Of a stretch of DNA of 64,000 bases, positions 45,692 through 58,505 are shown piece by piece. The translations under genes and the position numbers were made by a program. Positions within the stretch are counted from its first letter, which is position 1; every line of letters starts with the position of its first letter. The stretch comes from Sambucus nigra. Its lineage: Eukaryota; Streptophyta; Magnoliopsida; Dipsacales; Adoxaceae. The stretch spans positions 157,575,241-157,639,240 of the forward strand of contig OX422221.1 of the NCBI GenBank assembly GCA_949130495.1, written 5' to 3'. Below the pieces are notes generated by a model, which saw nothing but the letters and a program-made list of their open reading frames with translations, was not told the DNA's origin and made no database searches.

Positions 45692-46916
45692 CGTTATTTT
45701 GAGGGCTAGACTCTATTTACATGGGTGTTATGTTGGTTTATATTTCCCCCTATTTTTGCATGTTCCCCTTTTCCATGTGTCCCCCATACTTATGCTCCTA
45801 TTCATACACTTGTAAAAAATTCTCCATGTACACTTTGCACCACGTGCACCTAGGATCACATATATCCTCATGTTGCACGCATCACCCATGCTTGGTATAC
45901 CATTGATACTTGTACTTTGCTCCTTATTTGGCATGATCAAGAAAGACATTCTCATAAGATACTAATAAGAGAATCATGCATGATTCACACAACATCACCA
46001 AAGAGCATTATGATTGACCAAATTTTGTATAATAACTGCAGGCCCACTTTGTGATGGGCGCTGGTCTGGCAGGGAGCAGTTAGCCTAAGCGATATGACTC
46101 TCACCTTCCATTGGCCAAGTACCTTCGTCGTATATCGAACAGTTCCCCCGCATCGTACCACTTGATCGAAGTCATGACGGGAGTTATATTATTGGGAACT
46201 CATTCATGTACGCCGAGTATATCGAATTCTCTCTCACACGTACCGTCCCCACGAGGTATATGGTGAGGCAATTCATGTACACTCAGGTATATCAAATGGC
46301 TTGTCCACACGTACCGATTTCCCGTGAGCGAAAGACATATATCGTGGAAGTCACGCCAAAGGGGGGAACCCTTTCCAATTCACCCAGCCAACTTCATACC
46401 CGTATATAGGTGTCAATCCTAGGACACACATATTAGGTTGTCAGTTTTAACCCGAAACTCTGTCAAAATTTTGGGTCGGCCTGCCACCCAAATATTTGCA
46501 CATTTTTAAAACGGGACCCTGTCCTTGAGCCTGGTCACAAGTCCATTCATAGCTTTGCATATATTACAAACCCAATCTTTCCAGGCTCGGGTCCCGTCCG
46601 ACATTTCTTTTTGCATTTAGGAGAATTTAATACAAGTGAGAACATAATAATCATAATAATCATGCTGAGACCGTCTCTAAAAAAAATTCTTTTCTTTATC
46701 AAAAATCCAAAAATATTTCTCCTTTCTTTATCAAAAAGACAAAAATATTTTGTCTTCCAATCTAAAAAAAAGTCAAAAATATTTTCATCCTTTTTCCCAA
46801 AATAAATCCCATTTTGCGCCTTCTCAGGTCGATCGCACGCCCTTGGCCTGGCTCCTTATTGGCTTCGGTATTCAGTCACTGTTACTTTTTTCGAGTCCGG
46901 TATCCATCTTCTTTCC
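45692..46916 (+). other. Leader of copy 2
   Basis: Aligns with the copy 1 leader. GTATATC motifs recur at about 46129-46340, and CTTTATCAAAAATCCAAAAA-type repeats at about 46675-46805. Small open stretches are not conserved between the copies. Confidence 0.55.
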
Positions 46917-48960
46917 ATGGAGAACACAGATCAAGCACCCGTTGTGCAGCCGAATCTGACGGAAGTTCTAGCTCAGCTCATGTCCAAGATTGACAACCTC
47001 CAAACTAAGGTTCGAGAGATGCAACAAAACTAGGTTCCCGTTCCTCAAGAACTCGAGGCCTTATTCCCTCATGCTATGGGTCCACCCGAGCATATCTGGG
47101 TCCCTGAAGAATATCATCACGCTCCACGTGCCCCTCATGTTAATGGGTCACCGCCTGCCCATCTCCCGATGCCAAACCTTGCCCAGAATGGGGCCAACTT
47201 GCCAATGATCATTGATCCGAAAGAGGAGGGGTTGAACAAGGTCAAAGAAGACCTCAAGATGCTCACTACGAAGTTTGACCAAGTCAGAATCTCTGGGAAT
47301 TATATGGACTACACCCACATGTCTCCTTATCCTACCCGAGAAGTTCAAGATGCTAAATATCGAGAAATTCGGAGTTAGTGGACCCCCGATTGTTCATCTC
47401 CGTAGTTATCACCATTCCATAACTCTACTATGGGCTTCTGAAGAAGTGATGGCCCAAATGTTTCAGCAAACTTTGAAGGATAGCACCCTCCGATGGTTTT
47501 TGTCTCTCGAAGAGTATAGAATCCGTAGCTGGGAGGATGTGGCTCGAGAATTCATGTCACAGTACAATTACAACGAAGAGCTTGACATCACCCATCGTGA
47601 TTTAGAGCTTCTCAAATAGAACTCTGGGGAATCATCCAGTAACTTCATAGCCTGATGGAAGGAAAAAGAAGCTACCATGACTAATCGGCTTTTCGAGGAA
47701 GAACAAGTCAACATAATGAAGAAGAAATTCTTACCCATGTCCGAGCAACCATAGGAGGACAACACTATCCTCACTTCCAAGCTCTCAGAGAAGCGGGAGT
47801 AGAAATCGAGGAGAGTATGGCTAAAATAGATGTTGAACCAAAAAAGGTATCCGGACAGTTCACCCCCAGAAAATATAGCAAACTTTCCGGTGCTGGAGTC
47901 TCAACCATCAACACCATCTCTCAACCAACCACCTCGTGGGCACTAGAAAGCCACCCCGTCCCAGTCCGAAAGGAATACACCGAGCTCTATGCTCCCCCCT
48001 CCAAATTTTATCAAGCCTTGTTGAGCCAAAATCATATCAAACCCTTGGATCCCCGTCCTTTGCCAAATCCACTCCCAAGAAACTTCAAGGCAGATGCCCA
48101 TTACGCCTTTCACCAAACTGATGGTCATACCACCGACCAGTGCTTTCATCTCCGAAACATAATCTAAGGTCTAATTGACGAGGGTACCATTGCCCCACCA
48201 GCCAATCCTAAGCCAAACACTACGCACAATCCACTCCCAAATTATGCCAATGCCATCTTCTTAGAAGAAAACCCAAGACTTGATCCCTCAACTCAAATCA
48301 CATCCATACACTCTCCCAAACCTCTCCAAACTTGCCCATATTTCGTCCTACACCCTAATAGCCTCACTGATCAGGCGTTGTCACTCCTTACCAGAGCATG
48401 CATCGATGTCCGTACCTGTTCTGAAAATGGAGGTATGGAATTATCAGAAGTGTTAAACCAACTCCAAGAGTTCGGGCTGAAATTACCCTCACAGATGATC
48501 ATTGATTACCAAAGGTTCAGCACGCTATTCTTGAAAGCACGAAAATGGGCCCGAGAATCAGATCGTTGGGTAGTACCGACCGATGAAGTCAGCCTAGATG
48601 ATGTCGTCCAGATTATGGCAGAATTATTCAGGAAAACTAATGATATTTGAAGTATGACCAAGTTACTTGATACTCTGAAGCTACAAGGGCGCCTGGTCCC
48701 TTCAACCTCACATATCCCCCACAGAATGGGAAGACCTGTATGAAAAAGTTGTCGAAGTTTTGGAACGCATTGACTTTACATGGAAAGACGGAATTATTGC
48801 CACCAGATGGGGGAAGAGTTCGAAGATTCGAAAGAAGAGCAAGCTTCAGAGAAAACTAACCCGGTGGCCGACATGTGTGGGATGATATCATTTGAAGAAC
48901 TCCTCGGAGAAATAAACAAGGTGGCAGAACAACCCGAGATTGACGAGGAAATGGGATTCA
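46917..48960 (+). pseudogene. gag: gag of copy 2, broken
   Basis: The ATG at 46917 (MENTDQAPVV) matches copy 1 gag. An 11-base loss relative to copy 1 near 47335 (copy 1 has AAAGAGAGGTT) shifts the frame inside the capsid N-terminus; further stops lie at about 47032 (TAG), 47618 (TAG), 47655 (TGA), 48165 (TAA) and 48647 (TGA). The capsid core is visible (LRWFLSLEEYRIRSWEDVAR, about 47490). The zinc knuckle reads YAFHQTDGHTTDQC (about 48097), so the first Cys is Tyr, probably G to A decay. It could not make functional Gag. Confidence 0.8.
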
Positions 48961-50644
48961 TGTTCTTCCCTTCTTCAGTAAATCATATGACCAGATGAGG
49001 GAGGCATTACCAGATCCCAAGCTCACTACCAGCCAATGACAAGGGGAAGGGCATTGAAAGCCTTCCTATGCCAGAAATTACCCTCGAGGAAAGCAAGATA
49101 CTCGATCAACTAAAGAAAACTCAAGCTAACATCACTCTATGGGGGGCTTTTCATGTCTTTTCAGCTACACAAAAATGCTCTGATAAAGTTTCTCACTGGA
49201 CCCACGGTTCCTCCCTCTACCACACCAGAAGAAGCGATAAATTTGGTCGGATTCTTGACCTCTACTAAAATGCTATTCTTTTTTAAAGAAGAAATTCCCA
49301 GAATTGGGCCAAACCATAATCATGCACTCAACATATCCGTCGTAGTTATGGGGAAGGTCGTACCATTCTCTCTTGTCGATAATGGATCCGCCTTGAATGT
49401 TTGCCCACTAAGAACCTTTAGATGTTTAGGCCTGAAATAAAGTGACCTCACTCTAACCTCTGCTGCTGTACGTGCCTATGATAATACCCGTCGGGAGGTG
49501 ATGGGATCCATAAAGCTTGTAATAGGGGCTGGCCCTATAAACCCTGTCATCGAATTCCAAGTTATTGACATCCCATCTTGTTTCAACTTGTTGCTAGGAT
49601 GACCTTGGCTCCACATTATCAAGGGTGTGTCTTCCTCGCTCCATTAAAAATTGAAGTTCTTTGCCAACGGATGAGTCATCACCATTTTGGACGACGACGA
49701 CAATGCCGAGGGAGCAAGTACCAGCAGTCCGATCCTTGAGATACAGCACGGCTCAAATGATATGCTCTTATCAAGATTTTGAGTTGAGCCACTTATACTC
49801 CTGGCAGGGGATGACTTCAAAGAAAGGTTTTATCCAAAATACGACCCTCATAGCAACGCCAATGTGATTCAGATGTTCAGAATCATGCACTTCATGCTCG
49901 AACTGGGGCTAGTACAAAGACAATAAGGGATAATTGAGCCTATCAAACTAAAGAAAGCTTTCCCTCCTTGTGGTTTGGGGTATCAAACATCAGAACAAGA
50001 GATCAGAATGATCTAATAGTCTCAACCAAAGAGAGGACTAGACTAAATCCAAAATATCCCAGGTGACTCCTTGAATGGACGATTCATCAAAGAGGGTGAG
50101 GACTTCCCCTTTTGTGGCTTTCTGGAACCATGGTATGACCATAACATAAGAAGATGAAGCCTGTAATGGAGATCCTTTTCCAAGACAGCTACCCATGGGC
50201 CGAAAGTTCCCAACACCGCGTAAAACTGCTCATCAAAGATACTGAAGATTTCGGGGGAAGTGACTCCGAGGACTCGTCAACTTGTAAACACTGGGGCTAA
50301 TACTCTGTATGGTTCATTCAGGCACTACATCACTGGATCCATCCCACATGATTAAAGTTACTGATACACCTCTCCTCAACTAGCATGCTGCGCCGGTTCT
50401 ACCTGTTAAAATCCCCCCTAATCCCAATATTTACCCCATTTCTTCTTATGTTGTTTATCCTTGCTTAAATGTAATCGAGTCCTCCTTTGACGAGGTTCTC
50501 AATGTTGTTTTTCCTATCAATGAAATAAACGAAGATTTTGAGTATCTTGTTATGCCTTACATTAACTGCTTGGATTCAAATCAAACTTTTGATTTTGCAA
50601 ATGAACAATTCTTAATTGGTCTAAATAAGGTTAATAATAAATAA
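48961..50644 (+). pseudogene. pol: Protease and linker of copy 2
   Basis: The protease motif SLVDNGSALNVC is intact near 49370-49405. Several stops and frame changes follow (for example TAA 49438, TGA near 49600). The linker holds GDSLNGRFIKEGEDFPFC (about 50067-50120) and the AT-rich segment that ends with TAA at 50642-50644, the same site as TAA 34557 in copy 1. Confidence 0.7.
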
Positions 50645-52100
50645 CATAATCGCGTTCAAGTTAATGAAGAAAAGATTGTTATTATTAACCTCGGTTCCAG
50701 TAGCCAACAGCGCGAGATTAGGATAAGGTCTACCCTTGACGAGCATGAGCGTGCACAACTCAAAGAATTGATAAAGGAATTTAAGGATGTATTCGCATGG
50801 TCCTTTGATGATATGCCCGGCATTGATCCTGAAATTACTCAACATGAGATCCCCACTCTTCCAGATTATAAGACGGTCAAATAAAAGTTGAGAAAACTCT
50901 GCACCGAATGGTCGCTCAAGGTCAAAGAAAAGGTGATCAAATAGTTAAGCGTAGGCTTCATTCATGTGATCAAATATCCCATGTGGCTAACTAATATAGT
51001 GCCTTTGCCGAAATCAGAAGGGAAAGTTCGAATGTGTGTAGACTACCGGGACTTGAACAAAGCCTCTCCAAAGGATGATTACCCGCTACCCGATATCGAC
51101 ATGATCATGGACAACACAGCCAGTCATGCTCTTAAGTCATTCGTCGACGAGTTGACCGGATACAACCAAATCAAAATGCACCCAAATCACTAAGAAAAAA
51201 CCGCGTTCATCACCCCTTGGGGAACCTTTTGCTACATTGTCATGCCATTTGGTCTCAAGAATGTTGGTGCTACCTACCAGAGGGCTACCACAACCAGCCT
51301 GCATGATCTAATTCACAAAGAGGTTGATATCTATGTGGATGATATGATTATCAAATCCAAAACTAGAGAAGGTCATGTTCCCGTTCTCTGAAAGTTCTTC
51401 GAACGACTGTGACAGTATCAAATGAGACTCAATCCGTAAAAATGCATCTTCGACATTACAAAAAGGAAAACTCTTGGGATTCATGGTCAGTGAGAAAGGG
51501 ATAGAAGAAGATACCGCCAAGATGAAATCCATAATTGAGATGCCACCTCCCAGAATAGAGAAAGAAGTTCGAGGTTTTCTTGGAAAATTACAATACATCA
51601 GTCGATTCATCAGCCAGTTAACTTCCATTTGCGAACCTATTTTCAAACTCCTCTGAAAGGATTCAACTAAGTTTTGGAATGAGGCCTGCCAAGAAGCCTT
51701 CGACCAAATCAAATAATACCTGACTCAACCTCTGGTGCTCATGCCACCACATCCTGGTCTCCCTTTGCTCCTATACCTAACCATAACCGACACTACAGCT
51801 GGGGCTTTGCTAGCCCAATACCTTGAAGATTCTAGCAAAAAAAGATCCATTTATTATGCCACTCACAAATTGGTCGGGTACGAGGTCAACTACACTGTTT
51901 TGGAAAAAGTATGTGTCACCCTTGTTTGGGTCACCCAAAAGTTACAACACTACATGCTCGCCTTCCCTATCAAACTTGTATACCGAATGGACCCCATTAA
52001 ATATCTGCTCGAGAAACCTACCTTATCCAGTCAAATATCCCGATGGTTGATGATCCTAACCGAGTTCTATATCGTGTACGTCATGCAGAAAGTCATGAAA
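50645..52100 (+). pseudogene. pol: Reverse transcriptase and first RNase H of copy 2
   Basis: RT text includes KEFKDVFAWSFDDMPGIDPE, CVDYRDLNKASPKDDYPLPD and DELTGYNQIKMHP, which lacks the copy 1 frameshift. The YVDD box at 51332-51343 is intact. RNase H follows (ITDTTAGALLAQYLED, YTVLEKVCVTLVWVTQKLQH, YRMDPIKYLLEKPTL). Stops at about 50881 (TAA), 50942 (TAG), 51191 (TAA), 51389 (TGA), 51653 (TGA) and 51714 (TAA), plus frame changes, inactivate it. From 51735 the frame stays open through RNase H into the second RNase H, to 52517. Confidence 0.82.
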
Positions 52101-52700
52101 GGAAGAGCCATTTATGACCACCTCATTTATTACCCCATGGATGAAGCCAATGTCTGGATCTCTAAATTCCCAAATAAAAACATCCTTTACACTGCCCAGG
52201 ACAATCTTCGATGGAAAATTTTCTTTGACAACGTTGCCAATAAAAAGGGATATGGCATTAGGATACATATGAATGCCCCAGATGACTCCCACACTCCCAT
52301 CGCCATCAAGATGGATTTCCCTTGTACCAACAACATGATTAAAAATGAGGCATACACGGTAGGCCTCAAGGTTGATCTCAAGAAAGGTATTCAATGCCTA
52401 GATGTCTACAGGGATTTCGCCCTCATTATCGGTCAAGTGCTCAAAAAGTGGAGAGTCAAGGACGAGAAGCTCCAACCCTTCCATGCCCACTTAGAAGAGC
52501 TAGCCTCCCAATTCTAAGATATCACCTTATATTACCTACCTCGAGCGAAAAATAACCTAAACGATGCCCTTTCTACCTTGGCCTCCATGGTCGACATGCC
52601 CGAAAGAATAACAATGACTCCCTTCCAGATTTAAAATTAAGAAAACCAACCCATTGCTACCACATTGAGCTCGTCACCACAGAAGATCCCAAACTAGCCA
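52101..52700 (+). pseudogene. pol: Second RNase H of copy 2
   Basis: RWKIFFDNVANKKGYGIRIH, NNMIKNEAYTVGLKVDLKKG and LDVYRDFALIIGQVLKKWR align with the copy 1 archaeal-type RNase H. The frame is open to TAA at 52515. The region after it (about 52517-52650) has further changes. Confidence 0.75.
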
Positions 52701-53932
52701 ATTATTAGTACTATGATATTTGGCACCTCCTCAAGCATGGTAGGTATCCCGAGGGTTCCAACAAGAAAGACCGAGCAACCCTTCGAAGACTGGCCACCCA
52801 GTACATCATTTGTCACAAAGCAATGTTCGAGAGAAACTTTGATGGAGCCCATCTACACTACATCGCAGGGGCTGACATTGAAGAGGTAATGCAGAGAATC
52901 CACAGCGAGGAATGTGGACCCCACATGAACGATCACATGCTTACTAAGAAGATCATGCAATAAGGCTACTACTGGACCACCATAACCCAGGATTGCATCG
53001 CCTATGTCCGTAGATGCCTCAAATGCTAATAGTTCTCCAACCTTCAGCATCTGCCTCCATGAGAATTATACAGCATAACCTCTCACTGGCCGTTCTCCAC
53101 TTAGGGCATCGACATTATGGAAAAGGTTACACCCAAGGCCTCTAATGAGCATGAGTTCATCCTGGTCGCCATTTATTACTTCACCAAATGGGTCGAAGCT
53201 GAGTCATATGCAGTCCTGAACGCCAAAAAAGTGGCCAAATTCATCAAGAAAAACATTATCTGCCGATATGGGGTCCTGCACGAGTTAGTGTCAAATAACG
53301 GGTTGCATTTCGAGGCAGAAGTCACCGAAGTGGTCAATAAATATGGAATTCAGAGACACAAATCTTCTCCCTACCGACCTCAGACAAATGGTGGAGTCAA
53401 AGCTGCCAACAAGAACCTCAAACCCATCATCAGCAAGATGACCTAAAGTTGTTAAGATTGGGCCGATCAGATCCCATACTCCCTTTGGGGATACCGAACC
53501 TCAATTCGAACGTCTATTGGGGCTACCCCTTACTCTCTAGTCTACGGCATGGAAGTAGTCCTACTTGTGGAGATGGAAATACCCTCGCTGCGCGTCTTGC
53601 TTGAAAGCAAAATCAGCAAAGAAGACTGGTGACAAAACCCTCTTTGACGAGCTGACCCTCCTAGATGAAAAGAGATTGAAAGCTCTATACCACATACAAG
53701 GGTACCATTGCCAAATAGCGCGTTCATTCAACAAGTCCGAGAGGGGGATTTATCCCTCAAAGAAATAGTAGAGCCCATCTGGGACCCCAGAGGGAAATTC
53801 AAGCCCAATTGGAGCGGCCCCTACATTATGAAAAAAATCTTATTCGGCGGTGCCGCCATGCTCACAGACTTAGATGGGGAGGATATGGCTCATCCAGTCA
53901 ACCTGGACTGTCTCAAGAAGTTCTACCCCTAG
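52701..53932 (+). pseudogene. pol: Integrase of copy 2 with mutated active site
   Basis: It follows the shared TAG (52706-52708) and shared TGA (53060-53062). The zinc-binding HHCC text is present with stops. In the core, the first Asp is kept (53111-53113), but the second reads Asn (SNNG, 53294-53296) and the Glu reads Lys (GVKAANKN, 53399-53401), so catalysis would be lost. A TAG at 53102-53104 replaces a Trp of copy 1. The C-terminal part ends HPVNLDCLKKFYP, with the pol stop TAG at 53930-53932. Confidence 0.85.
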
Positions 53933-54414
53933 TCTGAAATCTCGGCGCGCTATGACTCTTCACATCTCCCTTATATTCAAAAAAAAATCTCTTCATTTCC
54001 CTCTACCCAGAACTATGTGGGCTTGATCCTCTGCAAAAATCTTTCTCATATAAATTTAAAAAATTCAAAACCCCATAGGTACATAGGTAGCTCATACACT
54101 TTACATGAGCACGACCCTTTCTTTTTCACAAAAAACTATTCTTTTCTTATCTCTGAGAACGACAGTTCATTCTAACATATACTTGAACAAAAGGATTATG
54201 TATGCCTTAGCGATCGGTATAGATAATTCAAAAATATGAAACTCATCAAAAGGCACAGCTGGATGATCAAAAACTTATTTATTTCACTAATAAGAAATTA
54301 CGATACATATTACATGAGAAAAGGAACGGATAACTCCCTTCCCCCTACCTTCCTAAAAAGCCGAATAAAATCTCCACATTTATTCCCCATTACACAACAA
54401 ACTCTCCAAGAGTC
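53933..54414 (+). other. 3' untranslated segment after pol
   Basis: AT-rich sequence between the pol stop and the end of the antisense gene. No element recognised. Confidence 0.4.
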
Positions 54415-55706
54415 CTACCCACAGCTACCAGAGGAGCCCGCTCCATCATCATCATCTACATGCTGGGGTCCCTAAGTTTCCCCTGCCTGAACAGAATCCC
54501 GCAGATGCTCCATGGACCGATAGGCTCGAACCAGCCTCGAAAAAACCACAACGCTTCCTTCCATGGTACTAAATAAAACAAGCCATCTTTGTCCAGTCTC
54601 CACTACCAACATCTTTCTGACTACTCTCCTATACAACTACTTCATATAATCCCCGGGGACGTGCCAAAATGTCCCAACAAACTGAGAAGGACGGTTCGAT
54701 GGACGCCGACTCTCCCACAAAGAGCCAAGTCGCATGCGCTGACGCTCAACCAAATCTTCTACCGGAAAGAAATCTAGTGTCCGAGGTGGCACGACCTACT
54801 CCCAGACAAATTGGTGCAAAATCCACCAGGGAAAATAGAAAGAGGTCTATCTAAGTCCAACTAGCCGAACATACGGGTATTCTCTTAGTTTCAGCATAGG
54901 CAGTAACTGTCCCCACCAAGGCACTGACCAATACAGATTCAGAGCCCCATGCTCTACAAACCAGTTCTCCCAGCTCTCAATATCCAAGCCAACGCTGATG
55001 AAATAGCATGAAAAGAAGTTAGGTATAGCCAACAAAGGATAATTTGGAGGAGTCACCAAGTGGAGTCTTTCATACAATCACATGAACAGCATCACGGGGC
55101 TACCCCTCAGCAAGTTAGAATGACCTTCTCGCCAAGCATCCAGGCCATTTAAAGTCTTTGACAGTATCACCGCAGCAGGATTGTGACGGTATGAAATCCA
55201 TGAAGTAATGGCTACAAGTTGTGGGCCCGCCAGCAGTTCCCCAATCACCAGCAGCAATTTTGAAACCAAGTCCAGAACAACGGCTCCGGCGTATCCAGCA
55301 TCGCCAACCTCCTAAAAATGCACGGATTGTAACACCGCTGAAAGAGAGATCATTCCTCCAGCAACCAGTGGCCTAGCCACGGAAGACGAAATACGAAGAA
55401 GCCCGGCCAATAAATCCTTAGAAGAACGGGAAAACTCGGGTAGAACCGCGGCAACACTGGGATTTATCCCCAGCATGGCAGAAAATTCCTCGTAGGTAGG
55501 ACAAACCTCATCCAACCCAAAGAGAAATACATGGTATTCGGGGTACCAAAATTGTACCACGTCATTAACATGTTCCACTCAATGGGTCGGTTGCTCCACA
55601 AAGAGACTCGACGCATGTTGAAAGCATCGTAGTTAATATTATAAGAGTACATTGCTTCCATGTCTTCGAGGTAGTTAGAAAACTCAATGCTACCAGGGAG
55701 AGCCAT
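54415..55706 (-). pseudogene. Antisense gene of copy 2, DUF7745-like, with stops
   Basis: Reading leftward from the ATG at 55706 (MALPGSIEFSNYLEDMEAMY), the protein switches frame near 55575 and continues FWYPEYHVFLFGLDEVCPTY, EEFSAMLGI, then VILSKTLNGLDAWREGHSNL and GSPVMLFM. Then come LYERLHLVTPPNYPLLAIPN, WSVPWWGQLLPMLKLREYPY and VRLVGLR. The block L/C-PTxEEFSA-x(n)-L-x-GLDAxxxx-F-GSP is that of the DUF7745/aminotransferase-like proteins seen in plant gypsy elements. In-frame stops occur at 55317 (TAG), about 55080 (TGA), 54849-54847 (TAG) and three more TAGs beyond, before the end at 54417-54415. Readable coding across them shows a decayed gene. It sits between pol and the PMD gene, antisense to the element. 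Its role is unknown. Family match from memory. Confidence 0.6.
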
Positions 55707-56313
55707 CTTGCAAGACTAAAAGATAGTAGGCAAGTAAGTAAGAATGTGAAGGTGTGATGAAAACACTCCACCCTTACCCCTTTTTATACTTGAAAACCCT
55801 TACAAAAGACATAATCCCTGTAGAAATCGGAGGGAATTCTACCCCACAAAGTACAAAAGGCTGAAGAGGGTACCAAATCAAAACTTTGAATTTATGGGAC
55901 TAGACTTGACTTCCGATAGGCATGGAAAGTGGCTTGCCGATCGGCAACCCCCTATTTTGGGAAGTTTTCCCTTTTTTCCTCTTTTTTCAAAATCAGAAAC
56001 TCGTTAAAAATAAATTGATATTCTCAACAGAATTTCAAAAATACCCTTCCACCCTTGTATAATCTCTCATTTTTAAAAAACTTTCCTTCAAAATTCCAAA
56101 AATATCTCTTTTTACGATCTCAGCAGCAAAGTAAAAAGCGCATGTGCATGCATTCATTCACCTTTAACAGAAGATAATAAAAAACTCCATTGCATATATA
56201 TTCTTCTGTGTTACATCAATGTTGCAGGAAATAAAAGAAAAGCAAAAAAATAACGGGACTCGGCCTGAACCCACATTCTCTCTCTCTCTCTCACCTACCC
56301 TTTACCCCTCTCT
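55707..56313. other. Spacer between the two antisense genes
   Basis: Pyrimidine-rich on the plus strand, with a TC microsatellite at 56279-56292. It may include the promoter of the DUF7745-like gene, read leftward. No coding signal recognised. Confidence 0.35.
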
Positions 56314-57524
56314 CTAAGAGCTTCCACCCCTACGATGCGCTCTCTTTCCCCTATGGAGAGATGACGCACCACCACTACCCGAGCCAGACTCCCCCGCGGA
56401 TGAAATAGGAACCGCATCCCGAATATGGGCAGTCGCTGAAGATATCCAGTCTCTGATGTACCTCGGCTAAGTGGTCGACACCCGGACTTGCTACGAGGAA
56501 AAGGCAAAATTATTATCAAGCAGAAAAGATCAAAATAGAAAACAAACCAAAAAGAGGAAAAGCACAGAATGGTATACCGCATGATGAAGGACCTCCTCCG
56601 AATCCATCGCATGAGGACGGTGCAACATAGGCACCATCCCCCCATCAGCTCGCCGAATGTTGTATGAAGGGGTATGCAATCGCGCAAATGGAACCTCCGA
56701 AGTCACTGCCGCCGCAGACGTCGACAGACTACTGCCGCTGTGGGAGGACCCCACTACCCGACTCGAACCCGCGGGAAGGAAAGGCAAGGCATCATATATG
56801 CTGGGCGCCATCTGCCAATTCATCACAAAGTCCATATAGTCATACGACGCAGCCGTATCAGTGTACAATAGGTAGGACACGTCGATCATTGTCATAATCC
56901 TCGCGTCCTCCGACAGCAAGCTCTCCCACCTCATAGACATAGAAGGACTCGCAGGTGGCACCACCACTTCCTCGGTAATCTGTCGAACCACCCTCTCCCT
57001 GAGATACCAAGAGTGGACAAACTCATGCGTTAGCAAACGCCTCATCTGCGTGTTCACCCCAGTCACCCCCATATCCTGAATTGTCGTCCCCCAAGGGTAA
57101 AAGGTCACCTGAAAATCCCCACCAGGTATAAGTCAATATAGAATCAAAACATGCCAAAGACCAAGACTGAAAATGAAAAAGTCTTACCCTACAACTGGTC
57201 AGGACATTCAAGACCTGACTCACTGCCTCCAGAGAAAGAGATCCCTTCGACTGCCGATTGGCCTTCTGCCACCGGTACAGCCGGCAGAAGTCCCCAGCAG
57301 TCTCATCCTTCATAGCGATCAGCTGGGTATTGCACCTAATCACCTCATTGAACCACGTCTGCCAAATACAAGAACCCACAATTAAAAAAAAAGACGCATA
57401 AGGAAAGTACGAATGCATGAAAAGAAAGTGCGCAAATTAAAGAATACCTCAAGGAGATACGCGGCTCCAGTAAAAGTTTGTCGGCAGCACCGACTGAATG
57501 CATCTAGAGAAAAATAGAGGGTAG

Positions 57525-58505
57525 TGATATACTAATATACACCCTCATTAGGCCGAGGGTGTCCTGATCTTAGACGAGGGCTCAAGACTAGGTCGACCCT
57601 CCAGCATAGGTCAGAAGACCCTACAAGGGGTCGACCCCACATCATGGGCCGACCTTCCAACAATGGCCAAATGACCCAAAAAGGGTCCAACCCCACTTCA
57701 TGGGCCGACCACCTCATCATGGACCAAACGATCCAGTAAGGGGTTGACCCCACCTCACTTCATGGGCCGACCCCTCATCATAGACCAGACGACCCTATAA
57801 GGGGCCGACCCCTCATCATCTATCAGAAGATCCAATAAGGGGTCGACCCCTCATCATAGGCCGGATGAACCTATGAGGGGACGACCGTATGAGTCCCACA
57901 TCTAGCCGGACCCGATGCTAGCATCAACTTTAGCCTCGACCTGGCATCTTAGGTCGAGGGTGATGTCATTACAGGGCATGATTTGGGAGACGCGTGGAAC
58001 AGTGCGCGTGGGACTCATATGGAACGTGTACTAGACCGTTATAACAATACCATCCCCTCACATAAGGGAATATTATGTCATCATTAATTGCAAGTGGCAC
58101 ATCCAGGTGTCAGTAGGGGATTGGCTAGATCATCATTCACATGCACCATGCATGCTTGGGGGGTACACTATTCCCCCCAAGCCCTATATATACTTGCCAT
58201 CTTCAAACTTGTAAAGGGATCGATAATGGTAACCCTAGCTAAACTTCACTTGTACACACAGTAGAGAGAGAGTGAGCTTATGAGAATTATATCCAAGGCC
58301 ATTAGTGCCCATATTTAGTGGATCACACACTCACAATGGATGTAGGTCTGATTGGCAAAACCACTATACATAACTGTCTTCATTCCTCTTATTCTCATCC
58401 ATTTATATACGCTTATACAAATATATATAACTCTATTGATTCCATTGTTATCACTGTTTGAGCTCATCATCTCTTATTTGGTGGAGCTAAATCTTAGTAT
58501 CATCA
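57525..58505 (+). mobile_element. Solo LTR inside the PMD gene, 981 bases
   Basis: It starts TGATATACTAATATACACCC and ends CTTAGTATCATCA. The flanking five bases are GGTAG (57520-57524) and AGTAG (58506-58510), a target duplication with one change. Removing it and one duplication restores the PMD frame (SLTVATLYFSLDAFSRCC on the minus strand). A TATA box (CTATATATAC near 58183) and a downstream R-like region give a plus orientation. U3 has a GTCGACC-rich tandem repeat. Family not identified. Confidence 0.75.
57580..57890. repeat. Tandem repeat in U3 of the nested solo LTR
   Basis: Five or so imperfect units of roughly 55-60 bases built on GGTCGACCCC, CTCATCAT and GACCCTATAAGG. The unit is GC-richer than its surroundings. 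Confidence 0.6.
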
